Shown here in pieces: positions 23,344 through 34,540 of a stretch of 64,000 bases of DNA; positions within the stretch are counted from its first letter, which is position 1; the number at the start of each line of letters is the position of its first letter. The stretch is taken from the NCBI GenBank assembly GCA_017165825.1, contig CM029387.1:3295206-3359205 (forward strand). Reading direction: 5' to 3'. The position numbers and the translations under genes are program-made. The DNA is from Hepsetus odoe (taxonomy: Eukaryota > Chordata > Actinopteri > Characiformes > Hepsetidae). The notes below the pieces were generated by a model that ran no database searches, had not been told where the DNA came from, and saw only the letters and a program-made list of their open reading frames with translations.

Positions 23344-23720
23344 CACTCAATGGCCACTTACTGGAAAACCTTCTGTTGTAGCTCCACTTGCTCATGTACA
23401 GCTAAAGAGTTTTGCTCATTTAATGATTCACAGTTTATGACCATAAAGCCTGCACTGCTTGGGTAGTGTTATTCATGGACCACTTTCAGTGTAGCAGCGA
23501 CACTGATGTATATAAAGCTTATGCTGCTCCAGACACACTACCACGCCATCAGTGCTGTGCTGAGAAGGCCTTTGATGTAACTGCTGGTCGGTGGTGGTCC
23601 TATGGTGGTTTCCATTAATGAATAGTAGAGGAGGGCTGATCCATTATGCAGTAACAGGTGAGCCAGCTATATAGGATGCATATAAACGGTAGGTGCTTTG
23701 GATAAAATGGCCAATCAGTT
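23344..23720. repeat. Non-autonomous DNA transposon, apparently full length
   Basis: Left end cactcaatggccacttactg and right end gataaaatggccaatcagtt form imperfect terminal inverted repeats around actnaatggcca-tt. The 377-bp interior has no coding frame but shares blocks such as cagtgctgtgctgagaaggc and gtggtggtcctatggtggtt with a family common in fish. Ends of the same family are at 550, 8711 and 11050. Superfamily not assigned. Confidence 0.5.
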
Positions 23721-24200
23721 TAAATGAAGGTAAGGCATAACCTCATGCTTGCTGTAAAAGGGCAAAGGATCCATTATGTATGGACTATATGGACTATTTG
23801 TCCCTGTTGCTATTAGCAACCAGATATAGGCCACCGCAGGCTTAACATTTTAAAAACTGGACATTTTTAAACCTGTAAAATGTAGGTAAGCTCGTGATAA
23901 ACCACCTTTAGTGGTGTCTCAAACTCACCCACTTGTGAACTATTGCATTAATACAACAGACGTCTGATACTTTATGTTGGACATTGTCTCTGAATATGAG
24001 GAAAGTGCAGCTGATAAAGCAAATACAACTAAAATAAGTAACTCAAGATCATCCAGCTGTGCATTTTCTGAGCTGGGTATCCTAACCAGGGAGCTGCTGG
24101 AGCCTGTCCCAGTGTATTAAGAAACCTAAACCCTTTCTTTTCACGTTTTTCAAATTGTGCTGCCCATCTTCGTTACAAAAAATCTGCAAAATTACAAATA
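23721..24200. other. Intergenic, no gene seen
   Basis: Nothing recognised. Confidence 0.4.
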
Positions 24201-24203
24201 CTT

Positions 24204-24400
24204 TTACAGCCTTTAGCAGACACTCTTATCCAGAGCGACTTCAGATTCCCGTTTAAAGGGAAAGTCTTCCTGGAGCAACTTGGGGTTCAGGGTTTAGCTC
24301 AGGAACCCAATGGTGGCAGTGCTGGAGGTAGGATTTGAACCTGCAACCTGCAGGTACATAGGCTAGTATCCTACCAGTAGACCACCACCACCCCAAATAC
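24204..24400 (-). repeat. L2-tailed tRNA SINE (V-SINE/HAmo-like)
   Basis: In reverse it has a tRNA-like head (tggtctactggtaggata), a B-box-like ggttcaaatcct, a central region with gggttcctgagct, and a 3' tail tctggataagagtgtctgct shared with L2 LINEs. The plus-strand partner is at 44138-44347. The L2-derived tail is the expected recognition signal for the L2 reverse transcriptase. Confidence 0.75.
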
Positions 24401-24900
24401 CTTGTACCGAAAAGCCCCACGAGGTCATCCTCAAAACTGGAGCGCCATAAAAACCAGCCTGCACTGGATTTTTCTTTTCAGATTATTAAATGAGTTTATA
24501 ACTCCCACACACACATCTTTATGAGCTTGTATAGCAAAGGGCCAAAAATGATTGTGCTGATAGTTGCTGAAATAGAAACACCCTTACTTGTGATCCGTAC
24601 TGTCAAAAATAAAGAAATAATTGCGATTCTTGTTGCTGACTCAAGTCTGTTCCTAAAACTGCAGGGATTTGCCGCACTTCCCTCCTGCTTACAGACCCAC
24701 AAGTTATCACGAACCCTTCCCTGACTTCCTCTTGTCGACAACAGTGGCGAGTTCATACGCAGCATTTGGATTTGCACAACTTTGCTCAGTTGAATGTTGC
24801 TCTAAGCAGATCCCTGCAGGATTAGACCCCATTATTGGAAGATCAAAGTCCAAAAGGAGACCCTGTGGTACCCTTGAGCAAGGTGTATATTGCACATATT
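24401..24900. other. Intergenic, with a 25-bp SINE A scrap
   Basis: The string ggtacccttgagcaaggt occurs at about 24867-24884 with no flanking SINE. No gene recognised. Confidence 0.4.
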
Positions 24901-24916
24901 TGATATCATAACACAC

Positions 24917-25158
24917 CCATTTCCATGGTTGCATTCTGTTGATATCGATGTTACATTGCACCAATATCTTTGACTCCATTTCCATGGTTACTTTACACCA
25001 ACAACACCCACTGCCATGGCAACACTACACTGTTTCCATACTTACTTGCACAACAATAGTTATTTTCCACAGGATTCATTTTCATGTTACCCTACAGCCG
25101 TTAACATGGTTACACTAGATCCATTTCCATGGTTACAGTACCTTTACCATGGTAACAC
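24917..25158. repeat. Degenerate array of X-box-like palindromes
   Basis: Eight matches or near matches to a tttccatggttac / gccatggcaac motif are centred near 24923, 24982, 25013, 25035, 25082, 25105, 25127 and 25147. Spacing is about 20-23 bp for the closest ones and roughly multiples of that for others. It reads as a decayed 22-bp minisatellite whose unit is an RFX-type X-box. Functional binding is not shown. Confidence 0.65.
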
Positions 25159-25950
25159 AAAAAACGGGAACAAGACACAGACCACACCCAGTTTTGTTAT
25201 TACTATGAAAACGAGAAGCTGGGAAAATACTGAAAATTAAATAAATGGGAATTATTAAAAGATACTGATGAAATGAAGAAAAGAGACGAGAGTAGGATCA
25301 GTTCTTTCAGAGCAGACAATAATGTTTGGTTTTTATTTACAAGGTCATTTTTTTTTTATTCTTTGTTGCTAAAGATAGCTAATATTAGATATTATTAATA
25401 TTAATATTATTAATTAATATTAGTATACATTGTGGATTTAACTGGGTCAGCATTAATGGGAGAGCACCCTGAGGCCAATATGTCATCATTGAAGCAACTT
25501 TATAGCAGGTTCAGGAGTGAGGACTGGGTAAAGGTCAAGGTCTTACTGGTGTTCAGATGCTTTTGTGATGGTTAAACACTGCTGCTCTATGGAGCCCAAC
25601 CTGTGAACTCCCAGTGGTGCCAGTTGTTGTTGTTAAGCATCTGTAGGATCTGTAAGTGTTTAAAAGAGGATAAGCAAACCGGTCAAGTGCAGTATTACTG
25701 CAGGATTAGCTCTGTTGACTAAGTCTATGTTTATTGTGTTGTGCCGCGGTGCAGCCCTGGGGCTTGAATAGAGAGGACAGTCCTGTGGAACTGAGGTCTG
25801 TCAAATAATGCCTGGTATTGTGATTAATAAACAATGGCCTCTGAGGACACAGAAATGTCTTCGATGACACTGCTGAGACTGGATTTCTTTATTCAGTTAA
25901 ACAGGTGAGCATTACAGTATTTATCCCTCACCTCACCTGACTGAGATCTA
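25159..25950. other. Intergenic, no gene seen
   Basis: AT-rich part at 25340-25430 with ttaatatt palindromes. No gene recognised. Confidence 0.4.
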
Positions 25951-25952
25951 TC

Positions 25953-25953
<1 letters not shown>

Positions 25954-26000
<47 letters not shown>
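25954..26000. repeat. (ATT)n microsatellite
   Basis: About 15 uninterrupted att units. Confidence 0.95.
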
Positions 26001-26001
<1 letters not shown>

Positions 26002-27420
26002 ACCACCTTAACATTTAAAGATGAATAAAAAACATTCTTTTAAATTTTAAAATGATTTTCTTTTTTTCAATTTGAAAGGTATAAAGTAATCATTTTGCTA
26101 ACCGAACATGAAATGAGAACTAGTGGACTCAAAGTGTCCCACAATGCATCATGGAAATTATCAATGACGAGAACCATTAAAAACTCAGCTGAACCCACGG
26201 GTGTCCAGAAGTATTTTTTCATTTTACAGATAATCTCGCTATATAGTCAGTAGGGAGCAGTGAATGAGTGAAACCCTAACCCTAGTTTTATAACAGATAG
26301 AGAACGATTTGGTCCCTTAACATGTTTTAATTGGTAAATAGAGGGCAAGTCAAAGGCATTAATATTATGTGTTAATTATACATAATAAAATTAATAATAA
26401 ATAAACATCCTTTTGTCTGTTTTAGGACAGTTTATTGCCTGAATTGCCCAAAAATCCACATAATGGCCATTTGAACCTTTGCAATAAGCAAATATGTCCT
26501 GTTCTCCAACAGATTATGTTGAATATTATTCATACTCCAATAGAGTATGAATTTAAAGTCTGCATAAGATGCATTTGTGGGTGTACACAACATCGAGCCA
26601 TAGCAGGCCGCTGACCCGAGCACTTCTCCTCGTAAACATGACACATATTATTCAGAGCTGTTGAGGCTGTAAGGTGTTCTGTGCTAACGCAGGATACTCT
26701 CTGTTGCTAAGCAACAGGGTGGGATTACTACCTTGTGGCGTTCCGTCTACCTGATGATTTGAAAGGCTCGTCTTTGAAGTTGAGATCTACTGCTTACCTT
26801 GCAGTCGCAATGGATTGTGGGTGCTCTTCTAACTTCCCACTCTTAATCCTTATGTACATCCTGAGATCTGGGGGACATGATCGTATTGAGTTATTGGTCT
26901 GATATTGCATACGTTCCTTCACAGTGAAGTCTTTTTCATCATCAGTGCAGCCGTGGTCGGTGGGAACTCTGCACCTGCTCACACTGGTGAAGACAGTGAA
27001 TGTCTTCGTCCTCGTTCTCAGTTGGACAGAACAGATCGTTTCCCTGCTTCAGCACAAGGACCTTAATTAACACATGGTTTATCAGACATGTGAACTATGT
27101 TGACCTTAAATAATCTAAACTGGCCTGTTTAAATGAGATCATTTCTCTGTTCAGATTAAAGGGATTATACCGTAACTGTTTTATGTTTAGTTGTATGCAA
27201 GATTATTTCTACCCACACCACACCATGAAGACAGCAGGCCATTCTGATCGAATCGCTGCTGTGATGATGCAAAAAACAACTCATTTACATTAATTTACAA
27301 TCTACAGGTACAATGTTTCAATGTTTTGAAAAAAATGGAAGTATAACTACATTATGACTTGTGTTTAAAATAGAGTACAAAGTTGAACAATTTTACGATT
27401 TTAGGAGTTTTGAGGTTAAG
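26001..27420. other. Intergenic, no gene seen
   Basis: About 1.4 kb with no recognisable gene or repeat. A gttgctaagcaac palindrome is present at 26703-26715. Confidence 0.4.
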
Positions 27421-27423
27421 TAG

Positions 27424-27622
27424 GGGCCACGGTGGTCCAGTGGTTCGGGAGTTGGCCCTAGGATCACAAAGTCATGGGTTTGATTCCCAGATAGGGAGGT
27501 TATCCTGAGGTACCCTTGAGCAAGGTACTGTTCCCATCACTGCCCCCTGCTGCACCCTGTGGGTGAAAAGCAGAGGCTGAATTTCGTTGTGTGCGAAGAC
27601 AAAAACAGTGACTTTCACTAGA
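27424..27622 (+). repeat. SINE family A, full length, diverged tail
   Basis: Head gccacggtggtccagtggtt, B-box-like gggtttgattcc, ggtacccttgagcaaggtac, end gtgactttcacta. Confidence 0.85.
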
Positions 27623-27884
27623 GTTTCTTTGGTGGACTACAAGCTCTTGTTTTCCTTTTAATTTTCTATTCTTGATGATATCACCTTGCACTAATTGACA
27701 AGGAGAAATAAGCCAATAATATCATGTTTCTCCCCCTTCAAACCACCACCACCACCTTTCACGAGAAAATGTTCTGAGGTCGAGCTTGATACAGACATTT
27801 CAGCAACATGTCAGCTTATGTGAAAAGACAGTCCTGATGTCTCACATGGCTAGGCCAGGCTCTCCTAACGCAGGTTTAAAACAC
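27623..27884. other. Intergenic, no gene seen
   Basis: Nothing recognised beyond a short acc-triplet run at 27742-27755. Confidence 0.4.
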
Positions 27885-28145
27885 TGGGCCACTGCGCTGT
27901 CACCGCACAGCAAGAAAGTTCTGGGTTCGATTCCCATCTGGGTTCCTTTCTCTGTGGAATTTCCCCCACAGTCCAGAAATGGAGGTGAGGTGGACTGGAG
28001 ATACTAGAGTGCCCCCTCGGTGTGATTGTGAGTGTGTGATTGTCCTAAGATGGACTGCTGATCTGTCGAGTGTGTTTCTCCACCTTTCTCTGGGATCTCC
28101 AGCAGCACCACAGTTAGGATAGGTGGCTCAGATAAGGGATGTTCT
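27885..28145 (+). repeat. tRNA-headed dispersed repeat (family B)
   Basis: Head actgcgctgtcaccgcacag, B box gggttcgattcccatctggg, then cccacagtccagaaatgg, a gattgtgagtgtgtgattgt block and a cagttaggataggtggctca end. This is the plus-strand form of a common fish repeat; other fragments are at 7832, 58535 and 62213. Confidence 0.65.
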
Positions 28146-29997
28146 TTATTGCTCTTGCTTTTATGTTAGCTTTGAAAGAGGAAATTCGTTAGCAAAGATT
28201 TCTGGACATCTCAGGGCCATCACGAGAGCATCTCAGAAGCAGTACGGAGACAACGTTCTTAATTTCCTATCTAATGTGTGTTGTGTCCAGTGTGTATGAT
28301 TAGGTATCTGTTTTATGATGTGTATATAATGTCAAAGTCTTTTGCTAATACAGCAAATTCATTTCCTTGTAAGCATTAATAAAGTCCATCTAGCTATCAG
28401 TTTCTACATGGCTCCACCAGCATCCGTTTATTTAAGTGTCTCCATCACTGTTTCTAGGGGAGGACTTGAGGTTACTGACCTAAAACTCAAGCAGTGTTCG
28501 CAAAGCCTTGCGTAAAAAAGACTAGCCAGAAGCAGAGAATGTGGTTTGATGCCTTTTAAAAATGACCTTTAATATCATCATCCAAATTAAAGCGACCTTT
28601 TTTTAGTCTCTTGCTGATAAAGAGATAAAGCGGGTTCATCATGAAGGCTCAGGCTTGGTGTAAAAACACAATGACTGGTTTCTTAGAGGGCCCTTATTTA
28701 TCTTCTGTATTTTCTCCTCATGATGTTCATGTGTTTTTGACCCATGGCCACCTTCCAGTCTCTATGCATCAATCTGATTATTTTTGTTACCGTTCCTTTA
28801 AGACCGATCGTACACTCCCTATACCTTCTCCATGAATCGGTCCGAACTGTTTCAGACTAAACAAGAATTCCTATCTGGACTGGAGATGCGTTTGAATTGT
28901 GGTGTATCAAAGTGGTTTTTATTTGAAAAAATAAAAAGTAACAATTTAATGATACTCAAGTTTCTTCTTTTAGGTCAGGCTGTTCTGGGCCAATGGGAAG
29001 CGTCTGGTTTGCAAGTTAAAAGCATTCCTATAGAATAGCGAGGAGGTGCTGAGTCTGGGCTTTGTCCCACCACAGACATAAATCACTGCTTCAAAGCAGA
29101 CGCTCCTTCTCATCACAAAGGTCACAACAGGCAGGGTCATCGCCAAGGTCACCAGGTCCTGCTGTTCTGTTAAAGTCAGGGTGTGGCCAAAAATCAGAAG
29201 CCCTAACTGCAGGTCTTAATCATCACACTCTCCTGAAATAATGTCCTGGTGTTCAGTAGTCTCTGACAGACTTGCGGGTGAGGTCTGCGATGCTGCATGA
29301 CTCAATGTTCCTTAAATGTTCCTTTACTCATGGAGTAAAGTAAGGACAGCACTGCTAGGTGACACTCATGCTTCTAGATAACCCATGTTCTCGGACCTGG
29401 CAAACAGTGTCAGGAACCACATAAGCAAGTCATAGCTGACCTACTCAAATCAGTTTGCCTTCATACGCTGGTTGGAAGATCCCACTTCCCAGTTGTGAAG
29501 GCTGAGTTTGCTACGTTCAAGTGCTTTGTTGTCGGAGTGAAATGAAAACTGGAGGACGATCATGCACCTGCAACAAAATCAATGAAGCAAAGTAAATCTG
29601 TGCACAAACGTCAATATGAAGTTACGATAAGAGCACAGAAAACAGAAGAAAAAGATGCAGCATCTCCACCATGTTCAGAGGCTGAAGGTCAGGCTCTAGG
29701 AGCTCTGGCGTTAGAATTGTTTCCAGAAAAATCGAAAATGGATTTAGAGCTTCACGTGCAAGTCGGAAACTCATATTATCCATCATTTTGGAAACGTGTG
29801 AAGGTGTAAAGATTCAAACCTGGAGTTGGTTATTAGTGAGTAAGCCTACAAGAAACATTCATCACAGAGGGAGAAATATTTCAACCTTCAGATGTCAGAA
29901 TTGGAAAAATTTGAGAACGTGTAATTCTCTCCGCTGCAGAAAACGGAGTGTTTGCCTGTTTTTTTCGCTCTTCTCACTCTTTTTCATTCTTCTGCTC
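28146..29997. other. Intergenic, no gene seen
   Basis: About 1.85 kb without recognisable gene or repeat. Short open frames carry no known motif. Confidence 0.4.
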
Positions 29998-30028
29998 TGT
30001 GTGTGTGTGTGTGTGTGTGTGCGTGCGT
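29998..30028. repeat. (GT)n microsatellite
   Basis: About 15 gt units with gc interruptions at the end. Confidence 0.85.
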
Positions 30029-30374
30029 GTCTGTGATTGCTGTATAATGTGTACACCCTATGAAGGCCGAGTGATGGGGAAGGAAGACTGAGGGTGAATA
30101 TGGAGGCGGCCTCGAGGCCCTGGGGGGACACATAAAGGCCTGATTATTCCCGTGCTGGCAGGACTGGACGATGGCAGAGTGGACAGACACTGGACTCAGT
30201 ATAATTCGGCCTTGTTAGAGGAGCTCCTCTCTCCTCTTGGCCACAGCGTCGGCCCTTGTTTGCTCTTTTTTTCCACCATAAGGACTGTGGGAAAGTCATT
30301 AAAGTGTAAAGCATCTCGTCTTTATTCCTTTCTCAGAGACCCCCGAAAGAGGGGAAGATGAGGTCCTGCTGTTA
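30029..30374. other. Single-copy, CNE-like stretch
   Basis: Complex repeat-free sequence with no clear coding frame, placed directly before the polypyrimidine tract. Possible conserved noncoding element; untested. Confidence 0.2.
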
Positions 30375-30567
30375 ATGAGGGAACTGTTTCTCTTTCTCCC
30401 TCCCTCTCTTTCTTCTTTCTCCCTCCTGCCCTCCCATCTTCCATCCCTCCCTCTGTCTCCACTCTCTCTCTTTCTTCTCCCTCTCTGTCTGTTCTTTTGT
30501 TCTTCACCCTGACTCTGTATTCCTTTCTTTCCTTCTACCTCATTACTTTCTCTGCCCCCTCTTTCTC

Positions 30568-30632
<65 letters not shown>

Positions 30633-30826
30633 TCCCTCTCTTGTTTACTTCTCTCTCCACCATCTCTCTTACTTCTCCATCCACCTTAATCCTTTCTCAC
30701 TCCTTCCTCTCTCTCTCTTTCTATTCCCTACATCCCTCTTTCTTTCTTTTCCTCTCTCATTCTTTTCCTCTCATTCCTATGCCTTACTGCTTTCTTTTTT
30801 GGCTCTTCCCTCTCCATCACTCACCC

Positions 30827-30877
<51 letters not shown>

Positions 30878-31057
30878 ACCTAATTCCTTCCTTTCTCTTT
30901 TTACTCCCTCACACTTTTTCATTTCCTCTCTGATTCTTTTCCTATGCCTCATTCCCTTCTTTGCTCTTTTGGCTGTCTTTCTTCTCCCTGTCTCTCTTAC
31001 ACTCCCCCTCTCTTTTGTTTCTCTCTCCACCCTCTCATTCATTTTACTCCCTGACGT

Positions 31058-31098
<41 letters not shown>

Positions 31099-31155
31099 TC
31101 CTTCCACCTTATTCTCTATGCCATGTCTTTCCCTCTCCTTAGCTCTTTTTGTCTG

Positions 31156-31225
<70 letters not shown>

Positions 31226-31245
31226 CTCTCTCTCTCTCTCATTGT
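30375..31245 (+). repeat. Long polypyrimidine tract with higher-order repeats
   Basis: About 870 bp that is nearly all C and T on the plus strand. It alternates (CT)n blocks (about 30560-30626 and 31160-31240), (TTTC)n blocks (about 30830-30877 and 31058-31096) and non-periodic pyrimidine spacers. Spacer phrases recur, such as the tctctctccacc block near 30650 and 31020 and ctatgcc near 30778, 30943 and 31117. Long Ser/Leu/Phe and Arg/Glu/Lys open frames here are artefacts of composition. Confidence 0.9.
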
Positions 31246-31937
31246 AAACAGGTCAATCAGTCCATTCAGCCTGTCTCTGATAGACGTTCCTCTGGGTTTT
31301 ATCTCAGCCTGCTCTCACTAGAATCCGTCCTGCTGGTGTTTGATTACATCGAGCGACCGCCTTCTATTCCAAGACCTCCCCCTTGTACCTGTTGCATAAC
31401 CCACCTGTTCAACAAATGGAAGCTGTTAAAAGGCCCATTAAAGGCTGGCTGAAGAGCGGCCCTCGGGGGATTGTGGAACGGAGATGGATGTGACCAGTGC
31501 TGCAGAGCTTTTCACATTTTAGACAGGCTCAGAGAAAGACTTCAGAAAACAGAACATCCGCTTGGCTGGTACACTCAGTGTCCTCACAGAGCCACTTCTG
31601 CCAATGGGACACAAATGAGCTGATGAAAAGAAAGACAAGGACAAATATCCCCATTAACAGCCCGAAGCTTATCAGGCCTCTCAGGGAGTACAGAGACCCA
31701 CAAGGACGCGGCCAGGACATTAAAAAAGTACTTCACTATAAGCACGGTATCATTATTAACCTGCTGAACTCAGATCATCTTAAACACTTCACTTAATTTT
31801 CCAAAATGTCTGTTTCATTGAAAGGTCAAACAATGAAAGTGGGTTTTATGAGGAACGAGTTGTTCACAGTGGAGGTGAATGGAACCGATCGTCTGAAGAA
31901 TTTAATAATACTCCCGCGTAGAAATGGTTACATTACA
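31246..31937. other. Intergenic, no gene seen
   Basis: Nothing recognised. Confidence 0.4.

Positions 31938-32004
<67 letters not shown>
31938..32004. repeat. (GT)n microsatellite
   Basis: About 32 gt units, one interruption near the end. Confidence 0.95.
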
Positions 32005-32005
<1 letters not shown>

Positions 32006-32167
32006 TGTGTGAGTGCATGTAAAATCATACAAGTATTTGATCAAATTTAGTCAAGAAATACATGTTTACCATCATCAAAGTTCCGTTTAGACGCTCCATA
32101 TGGACACAAGGCGTCTAGCTTCACTGGGGGGTTTGAGTAGAAAATAAAAGTTATGTGAACACACACA

Positions 32168-32232
32168 CCAGGAGCAGTGGGCTGCAATGATCATGGGGTC
32201 CAGTCCCTAAACACTAGGCCACCACTACCCCA
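32168..32232 (-). repeat. SINE family A, head end only
   Basis: Contains ggtccagtccctaaacacta followed by ggccaccactacccca, the reverse of the tRNA-like head. Confidence 0.6.
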
Positions 32233-33598
32233 TATTTAAAGCCTGGTTAGAGAATCCAGAGAATCTAGAGAATTTGGCTCAACCATTTATGTGTCTAACA
32301 ACATGTAGCATATGAGGAACATCTCTCTTCTGTAATTCAGATGGAGAAATAACAAAAAAGGTGATGAACTGGTGTAAACCAAATGTGAGACCAGCCCATG
32401 TGCCCTGATGTGTGATTTGAAACAGTGTCAGACTGGTTTGGTGCAGTCTGTTCTGAAACCCCCATCAAAATGTGTCACATCTGCTTTAGCAAAAGTGTAT
32501 ACTGTGTGTCCCCCTGCTGGTAGATCCTGGAACTGCAAGTTGTTTACTGCTGAAACACACACCCAGATTGGTCATTTCTAAAGAATGGGGCACAATCAGG
32601 ATGTTTGGATCATGCATGTTTGTTCATCCGCCACTTCTCTGCAGAGCTGAATGGATGCCACATTGCTATCTGTTGGCAGAACCCAATAAATACTGACAGG
32701 AACATCGCTGGACCTCCTTTTGTCCGAACAAACAAACATACACACACAAACAAAGTCCACCAATTTGGACTTTGGGGTTATGAATGAGTCCAGTGGAGAC
32801 TCACAGAAGCACGTAGACACGTCAAATCTATTTTAAGCCCAACTCTTCATCGATCTGTTCGTTGAAACTTCAAAAAGAGCAGGGATCAATCCCGGAAAAG
32901 CCATTACCACAGCTTCTACCAACACAGCATTGATTAGTTCAAGGGATAAACATCCTATTGATATGGAAAGGCTTCAATTCCTCTGTAGATTGCAGCTAGT
33001 CAATGGATGTCAGTTGCATACTTTGTTCATATTTGTGTGTGTATGTGTTAGTGGGGACCGATTTTCCCCTTGATCTTGGGAAAGCATGGAAACTGGGGGG
33101 ACATTTGGCTTGTCCCCATAAGACAAATGCAGCTTTTCCCCTCAGATTATAAAGCCAGTTTATTTGCTTATGGTTCCTGAGGTTAAGGTCAGACCACGAC
33201 CCATCTGAACATGAATATACATTAGGGACGTATTACAGTTTTGCATAATTTACTCACCTGCAGTTTTACATGAGTCGACTGAAACAGCTCACACAGATAG
33301 CCTGTGCACCAAACCGCTCTTCATGCAGAAGAGTCTGAAAGGGAGGTTATGCAACAGTGGGTCATTTGTATAACTTCTGGTCCCTATAAGCGTGAGAGAG
33401 GTCAGGAGGTGTGTAGGATCATTGGTATTCAGCTGAGCACAGAGAGACTGGTGCAGCTACACTCCAAGCTTGAGAGTGTAGCGTATAACTAGGTGGTTAT
33501 TTTCAGAACGTGAATGGAAAATGACTAAAACCAGTGTGAAAATACTGCATTTTGCAAAAAGCAATTTAAAGCAGATTTCTCTCTTACTTTTGCCCCTA
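32233..33598. other. Intergenic, no gene seen
   Basis: About 1.35 kb without recognisable gene or repeat. Confidence 0.4.
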
Positions 33599-33601
33599 TA
33601 G

Positions 33602-33822
33602 ATGAAAGTGAAAGTGACTATTTGCCATCGCGCTCACACAGCATCGAACTCAAAAAACCACGACAAAATACATCCACTACATTTAACCAATAGCCACCAT
33701 GCAGCAGGGGGCAGCTATTTAAAGTGCCCGGGGAACACTGATGGGGCGGTACCTTGCTCAAGAACCTCGGGGCAACCTACCCCAACCTTCTGATCCCGGG
33801 GCTTAGTCCTTAAACACTAAGA
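33602..33822 (-). repeat. SINE family A, near full length
   Basis: Tail gaaagtgaaagtgactattt, core gcagggggcagctatttaaa and acactgatggggcggtacct, then a diverged head region. It ends at the edge of the minisatellite. Confidence 0.8.
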
Positions 33823-33829
33823 AATTAAT

Positions 33830-34250
33830 AAATTAATAAACATAAACCTGTCCCTGAACGTCAGCCAATGTAAACTGCAACTAAACATTAACCTACCACT
33901 GAACATTATTGTACCACTGAACATCACCCTGGTAAAGAACATCAACCAACCACTGAACATCAACCAGCCACTGAATATTAACCTACCACTGAACATTATT
34001 GTACCACGGAACATCACCCTGGTAAAGAACATCAACCAACCACTGAATATTAACCTACCACTGAACATCAACCAACCACTGAATATTAACCTACTACTGA
34101 ACATCAATCAACCACTGAATATTAACCTACCATTGAACATTAGCCTTCCACTGAACATCAACCAACCACTGAACATCAACCTACCACTGAACATCAACCA
34201 ACCACTGAATATTAACCTACCACTGAACATCAACCAACCACTAAACATTT
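33830..34250. repeat. 18-bp minisatellite, left block
   Basis: Tandem monomers of the type ccactgaacatcaaccaa (18 bp) with variants. A 90-bp higher-order unit is visible: the block with gaacattattgtaccac and accctggtaaagaacatc starts near 33891 and again near 33981. The repeated Phe-Ser-Gly-Trp-Leu-Met open frame on the minus strand is a by-product of the 18-bp period. Continues at 37758-38035 after the L2 insertion. Confidence 0.9.
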
Positions 34251-34540
34251 ACATTTACATTTACATTTACGGCATTTAGCAGACGCTCTTATCCAGAGCG
34301 ACTTACAACAGTGCTTTATTTCCACAATAGATCATCATCTTGGTAACCAGCACAGATCAGTAACTGCTGATTAGCTAGTACCACCTAAGTAACAGACTAA
34401 GAGCCCTTGCAACAAGTATACACCCTACATTTTTTTTTTTTTTTTTTGAGAGGAGGAGCAGGGGTGGGAGAGTAGGAAAGAGAGTAGAGGTTTTTAGGAA
34501 AGAAAGAGTAAGGGTAGGAGAGTGGATGATTTGGGAGGGA

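Noticed and set aside
30497..31452. Long Ser/Leu/Phe-rich and Arg/Glu/Lys-rich open frames
   Set aside because: Produced by CT, TTTC and pyrimidine-only sequence, which cannot encode stops on either strand in some frames. No other gene signal.
33817..34107. 96-residue protein with repeated FSGWLM/FTRVMF units
   Set aside because: Direct translation of an 18-bp minisatellite; it has no homology expectation beyond the repeat period.
33830..34250. CRISPR-like regular repeats
   Set aside because: Monomers are contiguous with no unique spacers, and the window is a vertebrate chromosome.
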